Source: Planctomycetia bacterium (GTDB lineage Bacteria; Planctomycetota; Planctomycetia; Pirellulales; JACPPG01). Taken from it: a stretch of 54,821 nt of DNA. This document shows positions 24,835 to 36,665 of the stretch, in pieces. Under the pieces are notes generated by a model, which was not told the DNA's origin, ran no database searches, and was given only the letters and a program-made list of their open reading frames with translations. Numbering within the stretch: position 1 is the first letter of the stretch; the number at the start of each line of letters is the position of its first letter. The stretch lies in contig JACPPG010000011.1 in assembly GCA_016191115.1 (NCBI GenBank), forward strand, positions 1 to 54,821. Direction: 5' to 3'. Made by a program: the position numbers and the translations under genes.

Positions 24835-25860
24835 TTCGCCCTCCTCGGCGATTCTGTGCCGCGGGCCGTCGGCCGCGAAACGCCCCTCGCGCAGGAAGCG
24901 CAGCGTTCGTTCCTGCACTTCCGCGTTGGCCATCATCAGGCTGTGGATGACGTCGACTAGCGTGAAGTCACTGGCGCCGGCCAGGCGCGTTTCGGCCACC
25001 CGGACCGTGCCGTCGTCGTCCCCCGGCAAGAGCGGGTTGAAACCCACTTCGTTTCCTTTTCCGCCGGCGATGATGCCGAATTCGCAGGGCGGCGTGGCGA
25101 GATGCGGCCCCAGCTCGCGCCAGCGGCGGGCCAGTTGTTGCGCCGACGTGCCTAGCGTGCCGTCGAAAATAACGTTGCCGCCGAGGGCCTCGGCCAACCG
25201 CGATCCGTGGTTGGGGGGCCCGAGCATGACAATCCGCTTGATCCGCGGATCGACGCGGCCGCCCGCAACAGCCTGGCAGTCCGCCAGGTAATGCCGCACG
25301 ACGAGGTTCCCCAGGCTGTGCCCGACGAAGTTGATCTCCTTGACCTCGGTCAGACCGGCCACGATCGTTGCAAGCGCCCCCGCATGATCGGCCACGCTCG
25401 CCCGCGTGCTCGGGTAGGCGACGCTGATCACGGCGTAATCGCTGTTGGCCTCGAGGTAGTCGACCAGCGGGCTCATCTGATGGCGCCTGCCCACCAGCCC
25501 ATGCAGGACCACGACGACTTTTCCGCGCAGCGGCTGCAGGTGGCCTTGTTTCTTCAGCTCATCGAGCCGGCGCTGGCAGGCAGCCAGGCTGCCTGAGGCG
25601 CGGCGGACATCGTCGGGGTCGAGTAGGCGATAGTGGCCGGTGACGGCGTTGCGTTGAATCCGCCACTGGCCAAAGTACAACTCGTCGCCCCACAACTGCG
25701 TTCCGCCCATCGTCGGTCCGACGACGTTGGGAACGTCCTGCAGCCAGGCGGCACGAATGATCGGCTGCGGCCTGGGGCGCGGTTGTTGAGCAACCGCGCG
25801 GTGCGGAGTCGCCGCAACCAACAGGAGTGCCAGGGACGCCAACCGCCGATAGGAGACCAT
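24769..25860 (-). CDS. Exported alpha/beta hydrolase (lipase-like)
   Basis: 363 residues with a signal peptide (MVSYRRLASLALLLVAATPHRAVA). The catalytic serine lies in the nucleophile elbow NFVGHSLGN (GHSLG), and the oxyanion-loop strand is VVVVLHGLVGRR. A later LPGDDDGTVRV could give the acid, and the His is probably in DVIHSLMM. LGPPNHGS is characteristic of PGAP1/lipase-type hydrolases. Its last ~20 codons lie inside the flavoprotein gene in the opposite strand, and that basic tail looks non-conserved. Confidence 0.8.
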   Translation of the reverse strand: MVSYRRLASLALLLVAATPHRAVAQQPRPRPQPIIRAAWLQDVPNVVGPTMGGTQLWGDELYFGQWRIQRNAVTGHYRLLDPDDVRRASGSLAACQRRLDELKKQGHLQPLRGKVVVVLHGLVGRRHQMSPLVDYLEANSDYAVISVAYPSTRASVADHAGALATIVAGLTEVKEINFVGHSLGNLVVRHYLADCQAVAGGRVDPRIKRIVMLGPPNHGSRLAEALGGNVIFDGTLGTSAQQLARRWRELGPHLATPPCEFGIIAGGKGNEVGFNPLLPGDDDGTVRVAETRLAGASDFTLVDVIHSLMMANAEVQERTLRFLREGRFAADGPRHRIAEEGESAQTADRGVQVQRRAVADDRK

Positions 25861-26101
25861 GCCCGCGACCGTCGCCGAGAGTCAGGCTGCAATTCTGGCA
25901 GCCGTGCGAGAAGCCAGGGGCGGTACGCTAGCTATCTCGGCGCCGCGGCACAAGAGCGACTGGCGAGAATCATGGGGCCATGCCCACGCTCGCCGTGGGC
26001 ATGCGACCGCGGCTGAGAGCGTCTACCGGCAGCCATGGCCAGGTGGGAATACCTCCGTGGCCATGGCACGCGACCGACGGAGGGCAAGACGACTGGTGCT
26101 G
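25861..26101. repeat. Intergenic palindromes before the ExeA-like module
   Basis: CATGCCCACG-CTCGC-CGTGGGCATG (25979-26003) and GCCATGGCCA ... TGGCCATGGC (about 26032-26073) are inverted repeats. Similar words occur at 35087-35175. No gene is present. Confidence 0.55.
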
Positions 26102-26923
26102 TCACGAGGCCGTAACGGCGGCAAGCTCCTGGCTGACCGCCTCGAGCTCGGCGGCGCCGATCGAGTGTTGCTCCTCGGCAAAGCCGACGAGCAGAGCCAG
26201 GTCGCACAGGCGATTGATCTGCCGCGGGATGCCCTGCGAAAGCCGATGAAGTGTGTCGCCGGCTTCCAGGTCGATGACGGTTCGCGTCGCGCCGGCCACG
26301 GCCAGGCGATGCTGCACGTAGGCCATCACCTCATCCGGCCCAAGCGGCCGCAGCAAGCACTTGACGCCCAGCCGCTCCTCGAGCTGCGGCATCCGGCCGA
26401 GCATCGGCACAAGCGCGGTTTGCCCTACCAAGAGCAGCGTCAGGTCGGGACCGGCGCCATGGTCGAAGTTCAAGAGCAGACGCAAGGTCTCGAACGCGCG
26501 GTTCCCCTCGACAAGATGAGCCTCGTCGATGGCAATCACGGCGTGCTTGCCCTGCGTGGCATTTTCGGTCAGCCGGCGCTGGATGCGGCGGACGCTTGTG
26601 TCGACGGTGGTCGGCGCAGCCTCGGAACCGCCGGCCCCGAGCTCGACGGCAAGCCACGCCAACAGCTCCGCGGGCCCCATTTGCGGATACACCAGGTGCA
26701 CGAGCGGCCCGTAGGACTCGCCGAGTTGCTCGAAGAGCAGCCGCACGAGCATGGTCTTGCCCGTTCCCGATGGCCCCGTCAATAGGGCCGCGTCGCGCCG
26801 ATTCTCGATCGCGTAGCGCAACTTGGCGAGCGCGGCCTGGTGGGTGTCGGCCGGGTAGTAGGCGCGCGGATCGACACCGGATTCAAACGGCTTGTGGGCC
26901 AGCTTCCAATAACATTCGTACAT
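26102..26923 (-). CDS. ExeA/GspA-type AAA ATPase
   Basis: 273-residue ATPase. MYECYWKLAHKPFESGVDPRAYYP is the signature N-terminus of ExeA/XrtA-associated ATPases. Walker A is GPSGTGKT, Walker B is HAVIAIDEAHLVEG, and sensor-like LLVGQTAL and IPRQINRLCDLAL follow. In general secretion, GspA helps place the secretin through peptidoglycan; in exopolysaccharide loci the homolog is of unknown role. It ends a three-gene minus-strand run with the BY-kinase-like protein and the membrane protein. The leader contains an AAATCTCAAATCTGAAATC repeat, not a clear ribosome-binding site. Confidence 0.88.
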   Translation of the reverse strand: MYECYWKLAHKPFESGVDPRAYYPADTHQAALAKLRYAIENRRDAALLTGPSGTGKTMLVRLLFEQLGESYGPLVHLVYPQMGPAELLAWLAVELGAGGSEAAPTTVDTSVRRIQRRLTENATQGKHAVIAIDEAHLVEGNRAFETLRLLLNFDHGAGPDLTLLLVGQTALVPMLGRMPQLEERLGVKCLLRPLGPDEVMAYVQHRLAVAGATRTVIDLEAGDTLHRLSQGIPRQINRLCDLALLVGFAEEQHSIGAAELEAVSQELAAVTAS

Positions 26924-26967
26924 GGACGAGATTTCAGATTTGAGATTTCAGGCAATGATTCTCGCTG

Positions 26968-28065
26968 TTACGCGGCGAAGTTATCGACGAAGTTCCATTG
27001 GGCGATGCCGCACTCCTGCAAGCGCTTCTCGATCGTGGCGATCTGCTCACCATCGAGCGAGCGCACGTCGCGCACCACCAGAGCCCGGTCCACGCGGCAC
27101 GGCGCCGCCCACGACAACAGATGCCGCCGGTCTTGCGGATCCCCGAGCGGACCCGAGTCGATCAGCACCAGGTCGAAGTGGCGGCGCAATTCATCGAACG
27201 AGGCCTTCAGCCGGGCTTCACTGACGCGCCAATCGGCGGCCGGCGGCTGCCGTAGCGGCAAGAGCGTCACCCGGTCCTCGAGAGACTCGACCAGCACCTC
27301 GGTAAGCGGCTTGCCGCCCGACAGATGCTCCTCCCAGCCGACCTGCGGCATGACGCCCAGGCTGTCGGCCAATTGCGGGGAAGCGAAGTGGGCATCCACG
27401 ATGGCGACCTTCTGCTGCAATTGGGCCAAGGCCCGCGCCAGGGCCAGGGTCGTCGCGGTGCACCCTTGGCTGGCCGAGGCGCCGGCGATCGCCACGAGCT
27501 TGCGATGCCGGCGGCAGGCGTCGATCAGCTCGGCGGCCGCGGCGCGAAACGGCGCCTCCCCGGCCGCGAGCATCGTGCCGATCATTTCCGGCCACACGAA
27601 GCTCGAAATCTCAAACACCGGCCGCCACGAGTGAGACGGCACGAACATCGGCAGCACCATCGGCCGTGCTTCGAGCGACGGGGTGTCGACAGACGCTGGT
27701 GATGGGTCATTAGCGGCAGCCGCGGGGCGCGCTTGCCTTGCCGGCGCGGAGGCAAACCGGGCATGAGGCGCCTTCACGCCCGGGTGCGCCGCATCGACAA
27801 TCGTCACCGGCACGGGCGGGGTGAGTGGCTTGGGCTTGACCGCGACGGTCCGCGGCGGCAACGCGAGCGGTGCGGTCGGCTCTGGCAAGCTCAACGGTGC
27901 CCGCGGCGTGGCAGCCGTCGGAAGTGGTACGTGGGGCGCTGGCGGCGCGTCGTTCGTTGTAGGGGCGACCGCCTGCTGTGGGGAAGCGGCCGAAGCCTCG
28001 CCGCGCGCCGCGACCGCCGTGCTCTTGTGATAGGCCTTCAAAAATGCCTGGTTGAGGCTGCTCAT
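26968..28065 (-). CDS. BY-kinase/CpsD-like P-loop protein with degenerate Walker A
   Basis: 365 residues. Residues ~17-150 are a Pro/Ala-rich linker. The C-terminal domain is of the CpsD/MinD type: LVAIAGASASQGCTATTLALARALAQLQQKVAIVD carries the P-loop and Walker A' strand, and HFDLVLIDSGPL carries Walker B. The P-loop reads SQGCTATT where GxGKST is expected, so the lysine is missing. No Tyr-rich C-terminal tail is present. It should be a regulator or pseudo-ATPase of polysaccharide or secretion machinery. The ATG at 28065 is taken; the 44 residues upstream are not conserved-looking. It lies between its partners with gaps of 25 and 44 bases. Confidence 0.72.
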   Translation of the reverse strand: MSSLNQAFLKAYHKSTAVAARGEASAASPQQAVAPTTNDAPPAPHVPLPTAATPRAPLSLPEPTAPLALPPRTVAVKPKPLTPPVPVTIVDAAHPGVKAPHARFASAPARQARPAAAANDPSPASVDTPSLEARPMVLPMFVPSHSWRPVFEISSFVWPEMIGTMLAAGEAPFRAAAAELIDACRRHRKLVAIAGASASQGCTATTLALARALAQLQQKVAIVDAHFASPQLADSLGVMPQVGWEEHLSGGKPLTEVLVESLEDRVTLLPLRQPPAADWRVSEARLKASFDELRRHFDLVLIDSGPLGDPQDRRHLLSWAAPCRVDRALVVRDVRSLDGEQIATIEKRLQECGIAQWNFVDNFAA

Positions 28066-28090
28066 CGTGATGCGGTCCGCGTCCGTGCGG

Positions 28091-28723
28091 CTAGTGAATC
28101 GTTCCTTCCAGTCGGGGCCACGGCATCCGCGGGCCGACGGCGTCGGGCGCGCCGGCCGTGGCGGGGCGCAGCGACGTCCGATAGGGGGGCGCGTCACCCG
28201 CCGTGCCGCGCGTGTCGGTGGGCACCTGGCATGACGCGCCGGGTGGCGGCGCGGTCGCCGTGCGTTGCGCGTCGTGGGAGACGGGCCGCGCCCGCAGCCG
28301 ATCGCCCGCGGCGCCGCTCGCCTTGGTGGGTCGCCTGGCCGTCCACGTCGGAGCGCCGGCGTCGCGAAGCTTTCTTTCTGTCGGTTCGCTGCCGGCGTGT
28401 CGCGATGGCTTGGGACGACTCGCCTCGACGATCACGATCCCGACGACTGCCACGAGCACTCCGATCGCACACGCGGCCACGGTCCGCAGGCGGATCGGCC
28501 AGGGAATCGCACCGACTATGAGGCGCACGCCGGGCAGCCGCTCGACAAGTGACAGAAATGACGTCCGAACCTGGGGAGCGGCCGGCGCGTCCTCGCTGGC
28601 GGTGCAGTCCGGAATCCGCAGGAGCACGCGCGGATCGCGGGCCGGCGCGCCGGCCGGTTCCTCCGCGGCAAGCGCCGGCTGCGAACCTGGACCAGCGGTC
28701 GGATTGTGGTACGGTTCATCCAT
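28091..28723 (-). CDS. Single-pass membrane protein of the ATPase module
   Basis: 210 residues with one membrane helix at about 82-101 (TVAACAIGVLVAVVGIVIV). The N-terminus (cytosolic) is Pro/Ala-rich with a PQVRTSFLSLVERLPGVRLIVGAIP segment, and the C-terminal ~110 residues are basic, Pro-rich and low complexity. It is not recognised. Being first in the three-gene operon, it probably anchors or partners the P-loop protein, as a chain-length-determinant-like unit does for BY-kinases. Confidence 0.65.
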   Translation of the reverse strand: MDEPYHNPTAGPGSQPALAAEEPAGAPARDPRVLLRIPDCTASEDAPAAPQVRTSFLSLVERLPGVRLIVGAIPWPIRLRTVAACAIGVLVAVVGIVIVEASRPKPSRHAGSEPTERKLRDAGAPTWTARRPTKASGAAGDRLRARPVSHDAQRTATAPPPGASCQVPTDTRGTAGDAPPYRTSLRPATAGAPDAVGPRMPWPRLEGTIH

Positions 28724-29044
28724 AGGAGGCGCGTCCCTGCGCCGGCGGCGGATGTGACAGTATTGTAGGAGGCATCTCCCGATGCCGACGGCCGCGGCGC
28801 TGGCCGGAATGTTGGCTGGTTCGTCGGCGACAGGAGTCCCCTCCTACAAGGCCGCGTCCAGCCGCGTCGCTAGTATCCCGTGTTCTTGATCGGTTCGCCT
28901 GGTGTCGATCTTGAGTCCTGTCACGATAAGGCGGTTTAGGTAAACTGATTGATAGGGCCGGCTTGCCGCGGCCTCAAAGCCAGCACTGCTTGCGCGACGA
29001 ACGGACGCGCCACAGCCAGCAAATAACAACTCCACTTGCCGACT
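28724..29044. other. Divergent intergenic region before metH
   Basis: Inverted repeat TTGTAGGAGG (28763-28772) / CCTCCTACAA (28840-28849) encloses GATGCCGACGG. The rest may hold divergent promoters for metH and the ATPase module. I looked for a cobalamin or SAM riboswitch and could not support one by eye. No clear ribosome-binding site precedes the metH ATG. Confidence 0.4.
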
Positions 29045-32746
<3,702 letters not shown>

Positions 32747-32792
32747 GGCGGCCCTGGGTCCTCCTACGATCGGTTGACCGCACGCTTCGCGA

Positions 32793-32817
32793 AGCCCAGG
32801 GGTGGCAACCCCTGGGC
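32793..32817. repeat. CCCAGGGGTGGCAACC palindrome
   Basis: GCCCAGGGGTGGCAACCCCTGGGC-type palindrome downstream of metH, related to the 35-bp palindrome at 7938-7972. Confidence 0.6.
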
Positions 32818-32870
32818 TTGGCTGCCGCCCGTCGCCTGGCTTCCCGTGCGCCACGGCGCGCATCCTCACC

Positions 32871-33028
32871 CAGGGCCATTCTGTTTTTTCAAGATGGCGA
32901 GGCGGGAAAATGGGACTGGCTCCGAGCATAAACAGCGCAAGTCCTTTCAGACCAACGCTGCGTCTCGGTGCCTGTCCCACTTTCCCGCCGGTGAGCCGCC
33001 GGCAAGCTTGAATCTGTGAACGGCCCTG
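32871..33028 (+). repeat. Family A MITE-like repeat, full copy
   Basis: 158 bp from CAGGGCC to GGCCCTG, exact inverted terminal heptamers. Core hairpin words are as in the copy at 9702-9857. It is the best-preserved copy for defining the ends. Confidence 0.85.
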
Positions 33029-33140
33029 CATCCTCACCGCCCCCCGCAGCATTTTCCCGCTATCGCGGTTACAATAACCCTTCGTGGCGGGCGAATACCT
33101 GTCGAAGGCGTAGCGCTGTCCCCAGAGTGGAGATACGGCC

Positions 33141-33419
33141 ATGTGGCAAACCATCGTGGAAACCCTGTCGCGCGATCCGGGGATCCTGCTGGGAGCGATC
33201 CTCGGCAGCCTGGGAATTGTCGGCGGGACACTGATTGCCGTGACGGCGATCGTGTCCGAAAACTGGCGGAAGGTTCGCCAGGTCGAGGACAATAACGCGC
33301 TGAAGCAGTCGATGCTCGACCGCGGCATGTCGGCCGACGAGATTGCCACGGTCGCGGCCGCCGGCCCCAAGGGGCCATGGGTTTCGTTCGGCCGCGGTCG
33401 CGTCCGCTGCCAGAACTGA
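33141..33419 (+). CDS. Small membrane protein
   Basis: 92 residues with one N-terminal helix (GILLGAILGSLGIVGGTLIAVTAIVS), then a soluble tail with NWRKVRQVEDNNALKQSMLDRGMSADEIATV. Similar small proteins in other bacteria have a helix followed by a short MSADEI-type helical repeat; the role is unknown. GGAG lies upstream of the ATG. Confidence 0.6.
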   Translation: MWQTIVETLSRDPGILLGAILGSLGIVGGTLIAVTAIVSENWRKVRQVEDNNALKQSMLDRGMSADEIATVAAAGPKGPWVSFGRGRVRCQN

Positions 33420-33631
33420 ATAACCGGCAGCCGCCGCGATCGTACGAGTGAAACCCAAGCCGCGTGCGGCAGCCAAGCCCAGTGTGGCCACTTGGCTGGC
33501 ACGGCGGGCTTCGCGCGCGGAGTGCCGGACGATTTTGTACGCAGTTTATGGCGCTTGCTCGATGCGGCGGCGCAAGGTTAGCATAGCGCGTCTGAGCGCT
33601 GAACCGTCGCTGCCCCAGCCCGCCTCCGTCC

Positions 33632-34807
33632 GTGACTCGCGATACATCGAGCCTTCAGCCCCCGGCCGACATGGCCAAAGAGCCGACCCGAAAGCGGCAA
33701 TGGATGCCCATGTTCTGGGACGGGATGAATTTTCCCGCCTGGGTGCGGCTGTTGCGCAAGAACCATTTCCGGCTCGATTGGCAGTATTGGTACCTGCTGC
33801 CGATGATCACGGTCTTCAGCCTGGTCCATTCAGGGTACCGCGGCTGGCAGTGGGTCGTGTTCGGCTGGAGCGTCAAAAAGAAGCTCGAAAAGCCCCCGCT
33901 GTTCATCCTCGGGCACTGGCGGTCGGGCACGACGATGTTGCACGAGCTGTTGGTGCTCGACAAGCGCCACACGTACCCCACAACCTACGAGTGCTTCGCC
34001 CCCAACCACTTCGTGGTAACCGAGACGATCGCCTCGAGGATCTTCAAGTTTCTCGTTCCGCCGCGGAGGCCGATGGACAACATGCCGGCCGGCTGGGCCC
34101 GCCCCCAGGAAGATGAGTTCGCGCTGTGCAACCTGGGCGTGCCGTCGCCGTATCTGACCATCGCTTTCCCCAACGAGCCGCCGCAGAATCAGGAATACTG
34201 GACCCTCGAGCACGTTCCGCCCGAGGGACGGGAACGCTGGAAGAAGACCTTCGTGCGGTTCCTGCGCGAGATCAACCGTCGCACGCCCAAGCGGATCGTG
34301 CTCAAGTCGCCGCCGCACACGGGCCGCGTGAAGCTGCTCTTGGAGATGTTCCCCGACGCGAAGTTCGTACACATCGTCCGCGACCCGTTCGTGATCTTCC
34401 CCTCGACCGTACACCTGTGGAAGACGCTGTACTCGACGCAAGGAATGCAGAAGCCGAAATTCGAGGGGCTCGAGGAGTACGTCTTCGCGAATCTCGAGCG
34501 AATGTACGAACGCTTCGAGGCCGAGCGCGACCTGATCCCGCCGGAGAACTTCTGCGAGGTCCGTTACGAGGACCTGGTCGCCGATCCCGTGGCCCGGATG
34601 CGCGAGGTGTACGAGCGGCTGGGGCTGGGCGGTTTCGCCGAGGCGCTGCCGGCCCTCGAGCAATACGTGGCCGCGACCAAGGGATACGAGACGAACAAGT
34701 ACCGCGAGCTGTCGCCCGAGCTGCGCGACCAGATCGCCCGCCGCTGGCACGGCTACATCGAACGGTACGGGTACGCCGGGCAATTGGCCGGCTCGTCGCG
34801 CGGGTAG
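33632..34807 (+). CDS. PAPS-dependent sulfotransferase
   Basis: 391-residue sulfotransferase that moves sulfate from PAPS to a hydroxyl or amine, probably on a lipid or carbohydrate. The 5'-phosphosulfate loop is LFILGHWRSGTTMLHELL. KRIVLKSPPHTGR is the 3'-phosphate loop region, and FVHIVRDPFVIFPSTVHL is the second PAPS contact. FCEVRYEDLVADP is the family closing motif. The N-terminal ~60 residues include a hydrophobic YWYLLPMITVFSLVH stretch. GTG at 33632 and ATG at 33671 are both possible starts; neither has a clear ribosome-binding site. The substrate is unknown. Confidence 0.88.
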   Translation: MTRDTSSLQPPADMAKEPTRKRQWMPMFWDGMNFPAWVRLLRKNHFRLDWQYWYLLPMITVFSLVHSGYRGWQWVVFGWSVKKKLEKPPLFILGHWRSGTTMLHELLVLDKRHTYPTTYECFAPNHFVVTETIASRIFKFLVPPRRPMDNMPAGWARPQEDEFALCNLGVPSPYLTIAFPNEPPQNQEYWTLEHVPPEGRERWKKTFVRFLREINRRTPKRIVLKSPPHTGRVKLLLEMFPDAKFVHIVRDPFVIFPSTVHLWKTLYSTQGMQKPKFEGLEEYVFANLERMYERFEAERDLIPPENFCEVRYEDLVADPVARMREVYERLGLGGFAEALPALEQYVAATKGYETNKYRELSPELRDQIARRWHGYIERYGYAGQLAGSSRG

Positions 34808-34815
34808 AGGCTCGC

Positions 34816-35046
34816 ATGCTCGATCTGGACGCCTACCTCGCCCGGATCGAATACACAGGTCCGCGGCGGCCGTCGTGCGCGAGGTTTTGTCTGGCGTACA
34901 CCTGGCGCGAGCTGATCGTCGAACGGGGCGAAAGTGTGACGACGCGGGCGTTAATGGACGACGACGAAATTCTGGCCGTGCTCGACCAGAGGTTCGGCCT
35001 GCGTTTCCCACCGGGCACGCGGTTCCCGTATCAGGACGCCGAGTGA
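34816..35046 (+). pseudogene. Arylamine N-acetyltransferase remnant, internal deletion
   Basis: 76 codons. The first ~20 (MLDLDAYLARIEYTGPRRPS) match the start of bacterial NATs. The remainder (ARFCLAYTWRELIVERGESVTTRALMDDDEILAVLDQRFGLRFPPGTRF) resembles their last strand-helix block, where NATs read RWNL...V..G..E...L...AAVVDTLSERFG. The ~200 middle residues with the Cys-His-Asp triad are missing, and the two parts join in frame. It should lack activity. It lies nine bases after the sulfotransferase stop. Confidence 0.55.
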
Positions 35047-35055
35047 GGCGCCCGG

Positions 35056-35175
35056 CACTGGCGGAGCCAGTGGCACACGCGCCGCGGTGCCGTGGCCACG
35101 GAGGTGCTCCGACGTGGCCATGCGGCATCACGCCTCAGCAAGCCCATCCGACACTTCGGCATGCCCACGGCAAGC
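35056..35175. repeat. CACTGGC-type and GGCCATG-type palindromes
   Basis: CACTGGCGGAGCCAGTG at 35056-35072, then GCCGTGGCCACGGAGGTG and ACGTGGCCATGCGGC words to about 35125, then CATGCCCACGGC at 35160-35171. Related pieces occur at 37526-37542 and 25979-26073. It sits in the convergent gap between the NAT remnant and the FlhB-like gene. Confidence 0.6.
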
Positions 35176-35213
35176 GTAGCATGGCACCCGGCCTTGCGAT
35201 GCAGGAACGGTTG

Positions 35214-36284
35214 TTAGCCGTCGGCCGCCGCGCCGCGGTCGTTGAATACCCGCGCAAGCACTTCCGCCACGCCCTGAAACAGGTGCTGCGGCACAGGGCG
35301 ATTCACCTCGACCGATCGGTACAGCAATTCGGCGACGCCCGGCCGCTCGACGACCTTCACGCCATGCTCGGCCGCCAGCGAGCGCATGCGCTCCGCCACC
35401 AGGCCCGCGCCCTTGGCCACGACAACAGGCGTCGCCATCGAGTGCGGATCGTACCGCAGGGCCACGGCCTGGCCCGAGGGGCCAATCATCACGACGTCCG
35501 CCTTGGGCACGCCCGTCGCCGGACGATTGCCGATCAGTTGCCGGCGGAGGGCCTTGCGCCGCGCGACGACCGGTGGAGCGCCTTCGAGGTTCCGCAACTC
35601 CTCGCGCAGCTCCTGGGTCGTCATGCGCAAATCCCGCTCCAGCCGCCACCGCTGGTAGCCGTAGTCGATAGCCGCCAGGCCGAGCAGGGCGATGCCCACC
35701 CTGAAAGCGGTCCCCATGAGGACCTCTCCCAAAAACACGACAAGCTCCGGCACGGGAAGCTGGCCGCAGCCGAGGATCTCATCGCGCCGCGCGGAGAGGC
35801 TGTACCATGCCACCGCCAGTGCCGCTCCCAGCTTCAAAAGCCCGAACGGCAGACGCAGCAAGTTCGACAGCGAAAAAAGCCTTCCCGCGCCGGCCAAGGG
35901 GTCGATCCGGCTCAAATCCGGCAACGCGCGCTCGGGCAGAAAGTTCACGCCCACCTGGACGATATTGCCTGCGACCGCCCCGAGCATCGTCAGGCCCAAT
36001 AGCGGCAGCAGCACCGCGGCCAGCGAGAACATCAACTCGCGCCACGCATCCACCGCCACGGACGCGTCCGCGATGATTCCTGCTTCGCCCCCTAGCTGAG
36101 TCGAGGCGGTTGCGATCACAAACTCGGCGACCGGCCGGCCCGCCAGGTACAACGCCGCTAAACCACCCAGCAGCAGCACGGCCGCGCTTAAGTCCTGACT
36201 GCGCGCGACGTGGCCCTGCTCCCGGGCTTGCTGTCGCCGGTGCGGCGTAGGGTCCTGATTCTTTTCGCCGCTGCGTTCAGGCAT
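35214..36284 (-). CDS. FlhB/YscU-type export protein lacking NPTH
   Basis: 356-residue FlhB homolog, the type III export switch. The N-terminus DPTPHRRQQAREQGHVARSQDL matches the family, and four membrane helices lie in residues ~33-205 with the VNFLPERALPDLSRIDPLAGAGRLFS cytosolic block. DYGYQRWRLERDLRMTTQELREE leads into the C domain. Where FlhB has N-P-T-H-Y-A-V-A-L, this has G268-P-S-G271-QAVAL (bases 35472-35483). The Asn nucleophile and His are gone, so autocleavage should not occur. FlhA, FliR or other flagellar genes are not next to it. It may be an altered or non-flagellar switch. Confidence 0.85.
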   Translation of the reverse strand: MPERSGEKNQDPTPHRRQQAREQGHVARSQDLSAAVLLLGGLAALYLAGRPVAEFVIATASTQLGGEAGIIADASVAVDAWRELMFSLAAVLLPLLGLTMLGAVAGNIVQVGVNFLPERALPDLSRIDPLAGAGRLFSLSNLLRLPFGLLKLGAALAVAWYSLSARRDEILGCGQLPVPELVVFLGEVLMGTAFRVGIALLGLAAIDYGYQRWRLERDLRMTTQELREELRNLEGAPPVVARRKALRRQLIGNRPATGVPKADVVMIGPSGQAVALRYDPHSMATPVVVAKGAGLVAERMRSLAAEHGVKVVERPGVAELLYRSVEVNRPVPQHLFQGVAEVLARVFNDRGAAADG

Positions 36285-36665
36285 GAGCTAGAACCGATGG
36301 CCGCGTGTCGGGATGTGCGAGGATGATGTCGGCAGCAGCGTGATGGATCAAGGGCAGTCGTTGGGAGTGCCGGGTTCGCGGGTTCTTTGGCGCTGGCGGT
36401 GCTGGCGGACGCGGCCAGGTCATGCCGCCATCGTTGGCGGAGCTGAGGCCGTAAAGTCGGGCTGGCTGACATGGTTGAGTCTGCCCTGCGTCAGGGAAAC
36501 CGCAGAAATCTCGCCGACGGATGTAGCAGCTAAGATTGGGCACCTTGCCTGGCAGCGCCCTTTGACTAAACTGCGTGTTTCGCCGCGGCAGTGCCGAGTT
36601 CCTCGTTTTTTTCCGCGCCAAAGGGTGGCTGGATTGTGACCGATCCGGCGGCCCGTGGCGTTCCC
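36285..36665. other. Divergent gap between flhB-like and HAD genes
   Basis: No supported gene. A GTTGGCGGAGCTGAGGCCG segment near 36428-36447 may be a repeat fragment, but no second copy was seen here. It must contain promoters for one or both genes; none could be fixed. Confidence 0.35.

Noticed and set aside
28850..29040. Cobalamin or SAM riboswitch before metH
   Set aside because: No recognisable B12-box or SAM core could be read; only a hairpin repeat is present.
36313..36639. 108-codon plus-strand ORF upstream of the HAD gene
   Set aside because: No domain or ribosome-binding site, and composition is unlike coding sequence around it.
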